DNA of 64,000 bases, taken from NCBI GenBank assembly GCA_016191815.1, contig JACPVI010000024.1:82878-146877 (forward strand). The letters are read 5' to 3'. The position numbers were made by a program, and so were the translations under genes. Below the pieces are notes generated by a model. It was not told where the DNA came from. It worked only from the letters and a program-made list of their open reading frames with translations, and did no database searches. The stretch comes from Myxococcales bacterium (GTDB taxonomy: Bacteria; Myxococcota; Myxococcia; Myxococcales; Myxococcaceae). Shown here in pieces: positions 15,031 through 23,066 of the stretch. Each line of letters opens with the position of its first letter. The stretch's first letter is position 1.

Positions 15031-15924
15031 TCAGCGATCGCGCTCGGCCGCGTACCGCGCCAGCATCGCCAGCGGCCCGGGCTCCGGCTCGAGCGGACGA
15101 ATCGCCGCCGCCGCCAGCTCCGCCTGCTCGCGCGCCATTGCCCGGGAGGCCTCGAGGCCCAGCACCGCCGGGAAGGTGGGGCGGCCCCTGGCGGCGTCCG
15201 CCCGGGTCGGTTTCCCCATCGCCTCGCGCGAGGCGGTGACGTCGAGGACGTCGTCGGCGATCTGGAAGGCCAACCCCACCGCCCTTCCGTAAGCGTCGGC
15301 GAGCCGAAGCTCCGACTCCCTGGCGCCGGCCGCGAGCGCACCCATCCGGCACGACGCGCGGATGAGGGCGCCCGTCTTCAATCCGTGCATCCGCTCGAGG
15401 TGGGCGCGGTCGGCGGGCCGGTCCGCGGCGATGTCCAGCACCTGTCCCCCCACCATCCCCGCCGCGCCCGCCGCACCCGCCAGCTCCGCGCACAGAGACG
15501 CCCGCAGCGGGGTTGCCTCGCGAGTCAGCAGCGCGAACGCCTCGGTCAGCAGCGCGTCGCCGGCCAGGATCGCCATCGCCTCCCCGAACACCTTGTGGCT
15601 GGTCGGCCGCCCGCGACGCAAGTCGTCGTCGTCCATGGCCGGGAGATCGTCGTGGATGAGCGAGTAGGCGTGCACCCACTCGACCGCGCAGGCGGCGTCG
15701 TCCGCGGCCTCTCCGCCGCCGCCGCTGGCCCTGCTCACCGCGTCGGCGAAAGACAGGCAGAGGGTCGGCCTGAGCCGCTTCCCCCCTCCGAGCACCGAGT
15801 ACCGCATCGCCTCGAGGAGCGCTTCCGGCGCGCGCCCAAAGAGCGTCGAGAGCCGCGGCTGGAGCAGCGCCTCGACGCGGACGCGCGTCGCTTCCAGGTA
15901 TGGCGCGAGCGCGAAAGGAGCCAC
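15031..15924 (-). CDS. ispA: Short-chain polyprenyl diphosphate synthase (farnesyl/geranylgeranyl type)
   Basis: 297-residue trans-prenyltransferase of isoprenoid biosynthesis. The first aspartate-rich motif is DDLPAMD followed by RRGRPTSHK, and the second is FQIADDVLD. The substrate-binding GGGKRLRP segment and the KTGALI motif are present. It condenses isopentenyl diphosphate with allylic diphosphates to C15 or C20; chain length cannot be fixed from sequence alone. The start is GTG at 15924, immediately after the response-regulator stop. It lies in an xseA-xseB-RR-ispA-tlyA run. Confidence 0.92.
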   Translation of the reverse strand: MAPFALAPYLEATRVRVEALLQPRLSTLFGRAPEALLEAMRYSVLGGGKRLRPTLCLSFADAVSRASGGGGEAADDAACAVEWVHAYSLIHDDLPAMDDDDLRRGRPTSHKVFGEAMAILAGDALLTEAFALLTREATPLRASLCAELAGAAGAAGMVGGQVLDIAADRPADRAHLERMHGLKTGALIRASCRMGALAAGARESELRLADAYGRAVGLAFQIADDVLDVTASREAMGKPTRADAARGRPTFPAVLGLEASRAMAREQAELAAAAIRPLEPEPGPLAMLARYAAERDR

Positions 15925-16311
15925 TCAGGTCCCCTGGGACGGCCCGGTGAGCTGCCGGATCTTGTCCACCAGCTCCGACACCGCGATGGGTTTGGTGAAG
16001 TAGCCCTCGGCGCCCACCGCGAACCCCCGCTGGACGTCCGCGTGCGACGTCCGGGCGGTGATGAAGACCACTGGGATGTGGCGGAACTCCTGGTTGCTCT
16101 TCACCGCCCGGCAAAGCTCGAAGCCGTCGATCCAGGACATGTTCACGTCCAGGAGGATCACGTCCGGCTTGTCCACGTGCAGGGTGGAGATGAGCCTCAG
16201 CCCGTTGGCCACGTGGCTCACCTGGAAACCCTCCATCGACAGGGCGAGCGCCAAGACCTCGCGCGTCTCACGGTCGTCGTCGACGATGATCACCTTCGGC
16301 TTGTCGGCCAT
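15925..16311 (-). CDS. Single-domain response regulator (CheY-like)
   Basis: 128-residue stand-alone receiver domain. The acidic pocket IIVDDDRETRE, the phospho-acceptor Asp in VILLDVNMSWIDG, Thr in VFITART and the Lys in YFTKPI are all present, so it should be phosphorylatable. There is no output domain. It sits between xseB and ispA with a 5-bp gap upstream and no gap downstream, an unusual insertion into a housekeeping operon. The cognate kinase is not evident locally. Confidence 0.92.
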   Translation of the reverse strand: MADKPKVIIVDDDRETREVLALALSMEGFQVSHVANGLRLISTLHVDKPDVILLDVNMSWIDGFELCRAVKSNQEFRHIPVVFITARTSHADVQRGFAVGAEGYFTKPIAVSELVDKIRQLTGPSQGT

Positions 16312-16316
16312 GGCAC

Positions 16317-16616
16317 CTAGAAGGGCACGTCCTCCGGCTTTTGGGCGCCCTTCGGTGAGGCCGCCGGGTCCTCGGCTCCCGCTTCCTCGAGGGGACGGGT
16401 CTGGCCGTCCTCGCTGAGCAGTTGCTCGATGCGCTTCTCGGCTTCGTCCAGGAGCTGCTCGCCCTTCTTCACCAGCTTCACGCCCTCGGCGAACTTCTCC
16501 AGTGAGTCCTCGAGCGACAGCTTGCCGCCCTCCAGCTCGTCCACCACCGCCTGGAGCCGCGTCACCACCTCGCTGTAGCGCTCTTTTCCGCCGGCTTGCT
16601 TCGAGTCCTTCGCCAA
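16317..16616 (-). CDS. xseB: Exodeoxyribonuclease VII small subunit
   Basis: 99 residues from a TTG start at 16616, which has GGAGG 7 bases upstream; a GTG at 16643 is the alternative. The XseB core is visible: YSEVVTRLQAVVDELEGGKLSLEDSLEKFAEGVKL..KGEQLLDEAEKRI, a two-helix coiled coil that binds the large subunit. The C-terminal ~30 residues (TRPLEEAGAEDPAA..) are an acidic/Pro-rich extension beyond the usual ~80 residues. It follows xseA. Confidence 0.93.
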   Translation of the reverse strand: MAKDSKQAGGKERYSEVVTRLQAVVDELEGGKLSLEDSLEKFAEGVKLVKKGEQLLDEAEKRIEQLLSEDGQTRPLEEAGAEDPAASPKGAQKPEDVPF

Positions 16617-16685
16617 GGTGCGGCCTCCGAGGTGGGGCGCCACAATCTACGGAGGCGACGCCCTTTTCGCAAAGGCCCAATGGGC

Positions 16686-18245
16686 CTAGCGGCCCTTGCG
16701 CGCGGCGGTCACGGTGGCCTCGATCCGATCGCACTGCTCCAGGCCTTCCACCCTGGAAGCGGCCAGCCGGACGGCGATCTCCTCGCCCGGCGAGACATCG
16801 GCCGCGCCGCGCACCACCTTGCCGTCGGCGCGCCTGAACACAATCGAGTAGCCGCGCGCCAGCACCGAGAGCGGGCTCATCGCCTGGAGGCCCCCCGAAA
16901 GCCTCCCCAGCTGGGCCCGCCCTTCGCCGATCGCCCGGCGGGCCGCTCCCACCAGCCGCGAGCGGGCGCGCGAAGCCCCGAGCTCCTCGGTATGCGCGCG
17001 CAGCGTCGCGCGAGCCAACGAGCCGAGCCGCTGCTCTAGCGCTCGAAGGCCCTGCCTCCGGGCCAAGAGCAGCGCCTGCGGCCGGCGCCGGTTCATCCGA
17101 TCGGAGAGCCCACCGAGCGCCTGGCGCCGGGACGAGATGGCCCGCCTGAGCGCGCGCCCGAGCTGGTCCGCCCGCTCCGCGAGGGCGAGCCTGCGCTGGG
17201 AGAGCGCCCGCCGGGGATCGACGAGGCGGGAGGATAGCCGGCCGAGCCGCTGGCGGGACTCGAGGATTCCCCGCTCGGCCGCCTTCCGCAGCCGGTGGCG
17301 GGCGGTGGCCAGGCCGTGCTGGAGATCGGCGAGGACCGGAGCGAGCTTCTCCGCCGCGGCGCTCGGCGTGGGCGCGCGGTAGTCCGCCACGAAGTCGGCG
17401 ATGGTGAAGTCCACCTCGTGGCCGATCGCCGAGACCACCGGCACCGGGCAGTCGAAGATCGCCCGGGCCACCGCCTCCTCGTTGAAGGTCCACAGGTCTT
17501 CCACCGAGCCGCCGCCGCGCGTCACCACCACCACGTCCACGTCGGTCTTGGAAAGCCACCTCAGCGCCCGCACCACCTCCGATGCGGCCCCCTCGCCCTG
17601 CACCCTCGCGTCGCACACCAGCACCGGGAGCCTTTGATGCCGCGCGTGCAGCACCCGGAGGAAGTCCCGGAGCGCCGCGCCGGACACGCTGGTCACCACC
17701 CCGATCCGCCGGGGCAGGAACGGAAGCGCCCGCAGCGGGCGCTTCCTCTTCTCGCCGAACAGCCCCTCGGCGGCGAGCCTTTCCTTGAGCTGCTCGAAGG
17801 CCAAGGCCAGCGCTCCCACGCCTTCCGGCTCGATGCGGGAGACGATCAGGCTGTAGCGGCCCTGGGGCTCGTACACGTCGACGCTGCCCTCGGCGATCAC
17901 CGCCAGCCCTTCCTTGGGCCGGAACTTGAGCCGCTGGGCCACCGAGGACCAGATCTTCACGTCGATGCAGGCGCCTTCGTCCTTGAGGCTGAAGTAGAGG
18001 TGCCCTCGCGGGTGCGGGCCCCGGAAACCGGAGATCTCCCCCCGGACCGTCACCCGGTGGAAACCGCGCTCCAGGGTGGACTTGATCTGCCGGGTCAGCT
18101 CGCTGACGGTGAGGATCGCCTTCGCCGGCGCGGCCGGCGGCTCGGGAGCCGGCTTGGGGGCCGGAGGGGCGCGGAGGACGTTCTCTTGCCGCTGTGCCGC
18201 ACCGCCCGCGTCATCCGCCGGCGCGAAGAGGTCCCCTTGCTTCAT
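16686..18245 (-). CDS. xseA: Exodeoxyribonuclease VII large subunit
   Basis: 519 residues. After a Pro/Ala-rich N-terminal extension (residues 1-40) come the OB-fold nucleic-acid-binding domain (VSELTRQIKSTLERGF..VTVRGEISGFRG..GHLYFSLKDEGACIDVKIW) and the catalytic domain (RIGVVTSVSGAALRDFL, VVVTRGGGSVEDLWTFNEEAVARAI, VVSAIGHEVDFTIADFVADYRAPTPSAAAE). A long coiled-coil region follows. The complex degrades single-stranded DNA to oligonucleotides in repair. The start ATG overlaps the upstream FHA gene stop as ATGA. Confidence 0.95.
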   Translation of the reverse strand: MKQGDLFAPADDAGGAAQRQENVLRAPPAPKPAPEPPAAPAKAILTVSELTRQIKSTLERGFHRVTVRGEISGFRGPHPRGHLYFSLKDEGACIDVKIWSSVAQRLKFRPKEGLAVIAEGSVDVYEPQGRYSLIVSRIEPEGVGALALAFEQLKERLAAEGLFGEKRKRPLRALPFLPRRIGVVTSVSGAALRDFLRVLHARHQRLPVLVCDARVQGEGAASEVVRALRWLSKTDVDVVVVTRGGGSVEDLWTFNEEAVARAIFDCPVPVVSAIGHEVDFTIADFVADYRAPTPSAAAEKLAPVLADLQHGLATARHRLRKAAERGILESRQRLGRLSSRLVDPRRALSQRRLALAERADQLGRALRRAISSRRQALGGLSDRMNRRRPQALLLARRQGLRALEQRLGSLARATLRAHTEELGASRARSRLVGAARRAIGEGRAQLGRLSGGLQAMSPLSVLARGYSIVFRRADGKVVRGAADVSPGEEIAVRLAASRVEGLEQCDRIEATVTAARKGR

Positions 18246-19966
18246 TGCTTCTCGATCTGCTCGATCCAGCGCCGGGCCTTCTGGTTGTTCTCGTCGTCCC
18301 GCGGCGTCATCGCGATGACGTCCTTGAACAGCTTCATCGCCTCGTCCGGATTGGTTTCCTTGAGCGAGTAGGCCTGGAGGTAGAGGTCCTTCGCCTTCCC
18401 GCGCATCTCCGCGGCGATCGCCTGGGCGCCGGGGTGGCCGGGATCCACCTTGAGGGTCTTCTTGGCCAGCTCCATCGCCCTGCCCCACTCGCCCGCCGCC
18501 TTCGCCGCGGAGGCGCTCTTGTAGTAGTAGCCGGCCAGCCGGGTGCCGATGTTCTTCGCCATCTTGCTGTGCTCGCCCCCGCCCAGCGTCTCGTCCAGCT
18601 CCAACAGGTCCGACAACACCTTGGGCGGGAGCGACTCGAGCTGCCGGTACTTCTCCTGGAAGGAGGCGATCTGGGAGGGCAGCTTCCTGCACTGAGGGAT
18701 CCGCTTGGCCGCGCAGTCATTGGCCAGGGCGTGCGCCCCGGTGATGTCCCCGTCGCGGAAGCGGGCCTCCACGTCCAGCCAGGGCTTGGGGACCACCTTC
18801 ACCGGCGGCGGCGGCGGCTTGGTCAGCTCGGCGATGTTGGCCTTGGCCTGCTTGGAGAGCTCGGAGGTGTCGCGGTGCTCCGGGAAGGCCACCAGCATGT
18901 CGTCGGTCATCGCCTCGAGCTGGCGCATGCGCTCGAGGTCCTTGGCGCCGCCCGCCTCGAGCAGGGTGCGCGCCTCGGTGAGACGCGCGGACAGCTTCTC
19001 GTCCAGCCGGTGCCGCAGCGAGCGGAGCTGCTGGTACTGGGTGGTGTCCTCGGTGACTTTCTCCAGCTCCTGCTTGGCCGGCCCCAGCTTGCTGTCGGCG
19101 AGGAAGGTCGACGCCTGGGTGAGGTGCTGCTGGTTGGGGATCTCCTTGTTGGCGCGGTCGAGGTAGTCCTGCAGGGTGGGGTAGTTGGGGTTGATGGCGT
19201 GCATCTCCTCGAACTTCACCCGCGCCTCGGCCCACTTCCCCTCGCGGACCAGGTTCTTCCCCTCCTGAAAGATGACGCCGAGCTGGGCCCGCTTGGCCTG
19301 GGCGGCGCCCTCGACCTGCAGCCTCTGCCCCTCGCCGTGCCACTGGTAGAGCTTGATGCACAAGAGCGAGAGCACCACCACCGCCGCCGAGGCCCCTCCG
19401 ATGAGGAGCAGCTTCTTCCGCTTCGCGGCGGTGGAGGGGTCCACCGCCTGCTGGCTCCGGGTGAGCCTCGCTCGGGCCGCCGAGGTCCGCCGCACCGGCA
19501 AGTCGGCCGGGCGCCGCGCCGGCAGGTCTGTGCCCGGCCTCCGCACCGGAAGGTTCCTTCGGTCGGTGGTGTGCTCCCCCTCCACGAAGGTCAGCTCGCT
19601 GTCGCCGATGGTGATCGAATCGCCGTTCTTGAGCAGGGTCTCCTCGGCGATCGCCTCTCCGTTCACCAAGGTCCCGTTGCCCGAGCCCATGTCGCTGGCC
19701 GCCCAGCCGCTGGCGAGCTTCCGGAGCAGCACGTGCTTTCTCGACACCGAGGTGTCGGGGATGGAGACCTGATTGTCGGCCGCCCGGCCCACCACCACCT
19801 CGTCGCCTATGAGCGGGAACTCCTCGCCCGCCGACGGGCCCGAGGTGCAGATCAACTTGGCCTTCGCGGAAGGCGCGACCGCCGACGACGCCGCGCGGCG
19901 CGGCGCTCCCGCCGGAGGCACATTGGCGCTGGTCCTCCGCCTCGCCGGAGGGCTTCCACTCGACAT
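18242..19966 (-). CDS. FHA-domain / TPR membrane protein
   Basis: 574 residues. A forkhead-associated domain (about 35-125) has the phosphothreonine-binding signature VVVGRAADNQV, SVSRKHVLL, GSGNGTLVNG. It is followed by a basic linker with three LPxRR units and one transmembrane helix (LLLIGGASAAVVVLSLLCI, about 190-210). The remaining ~360 residues are helical TPR-like repeats with many Lys/Glu, predicted outside the cytoplasm. The FHA domain probably reads a Ser/Thr-kinase phosphorylation state, and several myxobacterial secretion systems use FHA proteins. It sits between tadC and xseA; the gap to tadC (150 bp) leaves its operon membership open. Confidence 0.88.
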   Translation of the reverse strand: MSSGSPPARRRTSANVPPAGAPRRAASSAVAPSAKAKLICTSGPSAGEEFPLIGDEVVVGRAADNQVSIPDTSVSRKHVLLRKLASGWAASDMGSGNGTLVNGEAIAEETLLKNGDSITIGDSELTFVEGEHTTDRRNLPVRRPGTDLPARRPADLPVRRTSAARARLTRSQQAVDPSTAAKRKKLLLIGGASAAVVVLSLLCIKLYQWHGEGQRLQVEGAAQAKRAQLGVIFQEGKNLVREGKWAEARVKFEEMHAINPNYPTLQDYLDRANKEIPNQQHLTQASTFLADSKLGPAKQELEKVTEDTTQYQQLRSLRHRLDEKLSARLTEARTLLEAGGAKDLERMRQLEAMTDDMLVAFPEHRDTSELSKQAKANIAELTKPPPPPVKVVPKPWLDVEARFRDGDITGAHALANDCAAKRIPQCRKLPSQIASFQEKYRQLESLPPKVLSDLLELDETLGGGEHSKMAKNIGTRLAGYYYKSASAAKAAGEWGRAMELAKKTLKVDPGHPGAQAIAAEMRGKAKDLYLQAYSLKETNPDEAMKLFKDVIAMTPRDDENNQKARRWIEQIEKQ

Positions 19967-20116
19967 GTCTACCCCGTGCTGCGTGTAGGCAGGGCGCTTA
20001 CAGCTCGCCCTCGCGCGTGGTGACGATTCTCGCAGCGAAGGTCGCCGCGAGGGAAGAGCCAGACCACTCGGCTGGCCGAGAGGTGGACGCCGCCCCCCTG
20101 CCCGGGGTCTTGGGCG

Positions 20117-21007
20117 TCAATTCATTCTGCCGCCGTAGACGAAGGCGAAGACGATCGGCCCGAAGAGCACCATGAACACGGTGGGGAAGATGCAGGCGAT
20201 GAGCGGGAAGAGCATCTTCACCGGCGCCTCGTTGGCGAGCTTCTCCGCCCGCTGGGTCCTGTCGATGCGCATCTGGGTGGACTGGATCCGCAGCACCTTG
20301 CCCAGGCTGGTGCCCATCTTGTCCGCCTGGATGAGGGCGTTCACGAAGGTGGTGAGCGCGGGCAGGTCCACCCGGGCGATCATGCTCTTCAGCGCCTCTT
20401 CGCGCGTCTTGCCCATCTTGAGCTGCTTGAGCACGAGCTGCAGCTCCTCGCGCAAGGGGCCCGGCTTGCCCTTCTCGACCACCTTGGCCAGGGCGGCGGT
20501 GAAGTCCAGCCCGGCTTCCACCGAGAGGGTGAGCAGGTCCAGGTTGTAGGGCAGGGCCCGGGAGATCTGCAGGTGGCGCTTCTTCACCTGATCGTTCACC
20601 CAGATGAGCGGGTAGAACATGCCCACCGCGGCGGCGATCAGGGACCAGGCCAGGTTCCAGTCCATGCTGTACGTCACGAACAGCCCGAACAAGAGGCCGA
20701 CCACGAAACCGACCTCTTGCAAGGCGAGGATGTCCTCGGGCCGGTAGGCCTTGGGCTCGCCGGCCTTGATCAGCTTGCGGCGCATGCGGGCCTCGTAGCC
20801 GGGCCACATGAAGCGCCGGTTCATCACCCCCAGCTTCCGCACCACCACCGAGCCGGCGCCCTTCACCCCGCCGGCCGATTCCTCGCGCACCTCCTCGAGG
20901 AAGCGCCCCAGCACGCTGTTGTAGAAGCCCAGGCCCGCGAAGGTGACCGCGCAGACCGTGCACAGGGCCGCCAGGCCGAACAACACCGTGGGGATCATCT
21001 CCTGCAT
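20117..21007 (-). CDS. tadC: Tad secretion/pilus inner-membrane protein TadC (T2SSF family)
   Basis: 296-residue type II secretion F-domain protein. The N-terminal membrane segment VLFGLAALCTVCAVTFAGLGF is followed by two more helices near residues 95-135 (VGLLFGLFVTYS, SLIAAAVGMFYPLIW). The T2SSF core follows (LPYNLDLLTLSVEAGLDFTAAL, DLPALTTFVNALIQADKMGTSLGKVL) with a C-terminal helix pair (FPLIACIFPTVFMVLFGPIVF). TadC pairs with TadB as the platform for Flp-pilus or Tad-type export. It is 10 bp downstream of tadB. Confidence 0.9.
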   Translation of the reverse strand: MQEMIPTVLFGLAALCTVCAVTFAGLGFYNSVLGRFLEEVREESAGGVKGAGSVVVRKLGVMNRRFMWPGYEARMRRKLIKAGEPKAYRPEDILALQEVGFVVGLLFGLFVTYSMDWNLAWSLIAAAVGMFYPLIWVNDQVKKRHLQISRALPYNLDLLTLSVEAGLDFTAALAKVVEKGKPGPLREELQLVLKQLKMGKTREEALKSMIARVDLPALTTFVNALIQADKMGTSLGKVLRIQSTQMRIDRTQRAEKLANEAPVKMLFPLIACIFPTVFMVLFGPIVFAFVYGGRMN

Positions 21008-21017
21008 CGCCGTCTCC

Positions 21018-21872
21018 CTAGATGTTGATGTTGACGATCCGCCGAATGAGGAACACGCCCATCAGCTCCATCACCACGATCGCGGTCACCAGGACGTAGC
21101 CGAACAGGTGGTTGAGCATCGGCTGCATCAGGTCCGGCCGCATGTAGTTGATCACCATGCCGATCAGCGCCGGCATCGCCGCCACTACCCAGCCCTGCAG
21201 CTTGCCCTGTGCGGTGAGGGCGTCGATCTTCCCCTCCAGGCGGAAGCGCTCGCGGATGGTGGCGGAGATGGTCTCGAACATCTCCGCCATGTTCCCGCCC
21301 AGCTGCCGGGCGATGTTGGTGGAGACCACCACCAGCTCCAGGTCGTCCGAGCCCACCCGCTTGCCCATGTTCACCAGGGCCTCCTCCAGCGGCACCCCGA
21401 GCTTCACCTCCTTCACGAAGAGGCTGAACTCCTGGCAGAGCGGCGGAGTGCCCTCCTTGGAGACGGTCTCGATGGCCTGGGGGAAGGTGAGGCCGGCCTT
21501 GAAGGCGTTGGCCATCGCCTGCAACGCGTCGACGAGCTGGGTGTTGAACTTCTTGATCCGCCTCCTGCGGTAGTGCTTCACCAGCATCATCGGCAGGAAG
21601 AAGCCGAAGATGGTCGCCCCCACCGCCACCAGCGGGTTGAGGAGCAACCAGGCCAGGATCCCCAAGAGGCACATGCTGGCGATGTTCAGCACCAGCATCT
21701 GCCGGGGATCGATGAACAGGAACATGTCGGAGAGGTCGTTCATCGACTTGACGACGTACCTCTCCTGGTACTGCTCGTAGGCCTTGGAGAAGACGCCGAC
21801 GATCACCAGGGTGAAGAAGAAGATCGACCCGGTGACGAGCAGGAGGACGACGCCTTCGAGCGCGTTCGCCAT
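21018..21872 (-). CDS. tadB: Tad secretion/pilus inner-membrane protein TadB (T2SSF family)
   Basis: 284 residues with an N-terminal helix (VVLLLVTGSIFFFTLVIVGVF), two central helices (IASMCLLGILAWLLLNPLVAVGATIFGFFLP) and the T2SSF domain. That domain carries the TadB-type signature FNTQLVDALQAMANAFKAGLTFPQAIETV, GVPLEEALVNMGKRVGSDDLELVV and GGNMAEMFETISATIRER. A final helix (YVLVTAIVVMELMGVFLI) closes the protein. It forms the inner-membrane platform with TadC. It lies between cpaB (10-bp gap) and tadC, on the same strand. Confidence 0.9.
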   Translation of the reverse strand: MANALEGVVLLLVTGSIFFFTLVIVGVFSKAYEQYQERYVVKSMNDLSDMFLFIDPRQMLVLNIASMCLLGILAWLLLNPLVAVGATIFGFFLPMMLVKHYRRRRIKKFNTQLVDALQAMANAFKAGLTFPQAIETVSKEGTPPLCQEFSLFVKEVKLGVPLEEALVNMGKRVGSDDLELVVVSTNIARQLGGNMAEMFETISATIRERFRLEGKIDALTAQGKLQGWVVAAMPALIGMVINYMRPDLMQPMLNHLFGYVLVTAIVVMELMGVFLIRRIVNINI

Positions 21873-21882
21873 GGCCGCTCCC

Positions 21883-22707
21883 TCAAGGAGTCGCGGCGGG
21901 GACGGCGGCGGCCCGCTCCGAGGCCGATCCGCGGATCACCTGGATGGTGCTGAAGCGCTTCGCCTGGAGCGCCCTGGTGCGCTCGCCGGAGAGCAGGGTG
22001 TTGATGGTGGCCCTGCCGCGCTCCTCGATCACGTCCACGTCGTCCTCGTTTCGCAGGGAGAGCGTGAGCGCGCCCATCTCGGTGGCCAGGACCAGGATCT
22101 CCGCCTCCTCGGGGATGACCAGGAGCGAGACGTTGTTGTACTCGCGCTGGTTCTCGGGGATCAGGTTCACGTTGGTGGTGCCGGTGATCTTCCCGGTGGC
22201 GAGCACGATCACGTTCTGGAGCAACGTCACCGCCACCGACTCGTTGGTCTGCGGATCCTTGAAAGTGCCGATCACGTCCACGTGGTCGTTGGGCCGCACC
22301 CACCCGCCGACCGCGGTGGTCTTCCCGGCCTCGATGGTGATGGCCCGCGCCTTCTTCTGCACCTTGGTGGAGAGGCGCTCCGCGGCCTTGGTGGTCTCGA
22401 ACTGGCTCCACAAGAGCGGGTCGCCCGCCTGCAGCGGCACCAGGACTTTCTGGTTGACGATGTAGGTGGCCGACTCGGGCTTGATCACCGAGGAGGTGAC
22501 GAACTGATCCGGCACCGGCCGCTGGGAGATCATGTCGAAGGTCACCACGCTGCCCTCGGCGATGTCCGTCGAGGCCACCACCACCGGCACCAGGTTCCAC
22601 CCTCGGCGCACCCGCTTCTTCTCCGCCTGGATGCCCCAGAAGGCGATTCCCCCCGCGAACACACCCAGCGCCAGGGCGACGAGAAGTGGCGTCTTACCCT
22701 TGAGCAT
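21883..22707 (-). CDS. cpaB: Flp pilus assembly protein CpaB/RcpC
   Basis: 274 residues with an N-terminal signal-anchor (PLLVALALGVFAGGIAFWGI). A SAF-like domain follows (VVVASTDIAEGSVVTFDMISQRPVP..YIVNQKVLVPLQAGDPLLWSQF), then the RcpC/CpaB region (AITIEAGKTTAVGGWVRPNDHVDVIGTF, VILATGKITGTTNVN, SLLVIPEEAEILVLATEMGALTLSLRNEDDV). CpaB is periplasmic and links the secretin to the Flp export machine. The secretin CpaC and ATPase CpaF/TadA usually encoded beside it are not in this window. Confidence 0.92.
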   Translation of the reverse strand: MLKGKTPLLVALALGVFAGGIAFWGIQAEKKRVRRGWNLVPVVVASTDIAEGSVVTFDMISQRPVPDQFVTSSVIKPESATYIVNQKVLVPLQAGDPLLWSQFETTKAAERLSTKVQKKARAITIEAGKTTAVGGWVRPNDHVDVIGTFKDPQTNESVAVTLLQNVIVLATGKITGTTNVNLIPENQREYNNVSLLVIPEEAEILVLATEMGALTLSLRNEDDVDVIEERGRATINTLLSGERTRALQAKRFSTIQVIRGSASERAAAVPAATP

Positions 22708-22788
22708 TTCGAACGCCTCCGCAGCGATCCGCGAGGGGATGGTATCTGCCGCTTCGAAGGGGTGTCAAAGACAGGGCGGTGCCCGCGC

Positions 22789-23013
22789 TCAGGGGAACGG
22801 GACGTTGAGCACGTAGTAGAACGAGTCGTAGTAGGTCTGGTAGGCGTCGAGGAACAGCTCGATCAGGTTCTGCCGTTCCCTCGCGCCGGGGATGATCTTC
22901 ACCGTGCCTGCGAGGATGAGCGCGACCGCCAGCACCCAGTTGAGCATCGAGTACTCGAGCATCGCCTGGCCGCGGCGGTAGGCGGTCCGGCGGCTGTGGG
23001 AGCGGGTGCGCAT
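22789..23013 (-). CDS. Flp-type pilin / pseudopilin-like small protein
   Basis: 74 residues. The basic leader RTRSHSRRTAYRRG is followed directly by QAMLEYSMLNWVLAVALILAGTV. The G-Q-A-M-L-E-Y arrangement (cleavage after Gly, Glu at +5, Tyr at +6) matches the processing motif of Flp pilins and TadE-like pseudopilins, with the hydrophobic N-terminal helix behind it. The C-terminal half, rich in Tyr/Phe (FLDAYQTYYDSFYYVLN), is unlike standard Flp. It lies just upstream of cpaB (81-bp gap) and is probably a substrate of the Tad machine. Confidence 0.75.
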   Translation of the reverse strand: MRTRSHSRRTAYRRGQAMLEYSMLNWVLAVALILAGTVKIIPGARERQNLIELFLDAYQTYYDSFYYVLNVPFP

Positions 23014-23066
23014 CGACTCTTTTCTAGCCCGAACCCCGGCCAGAGGGCATCGGTCAAATGGACGGG

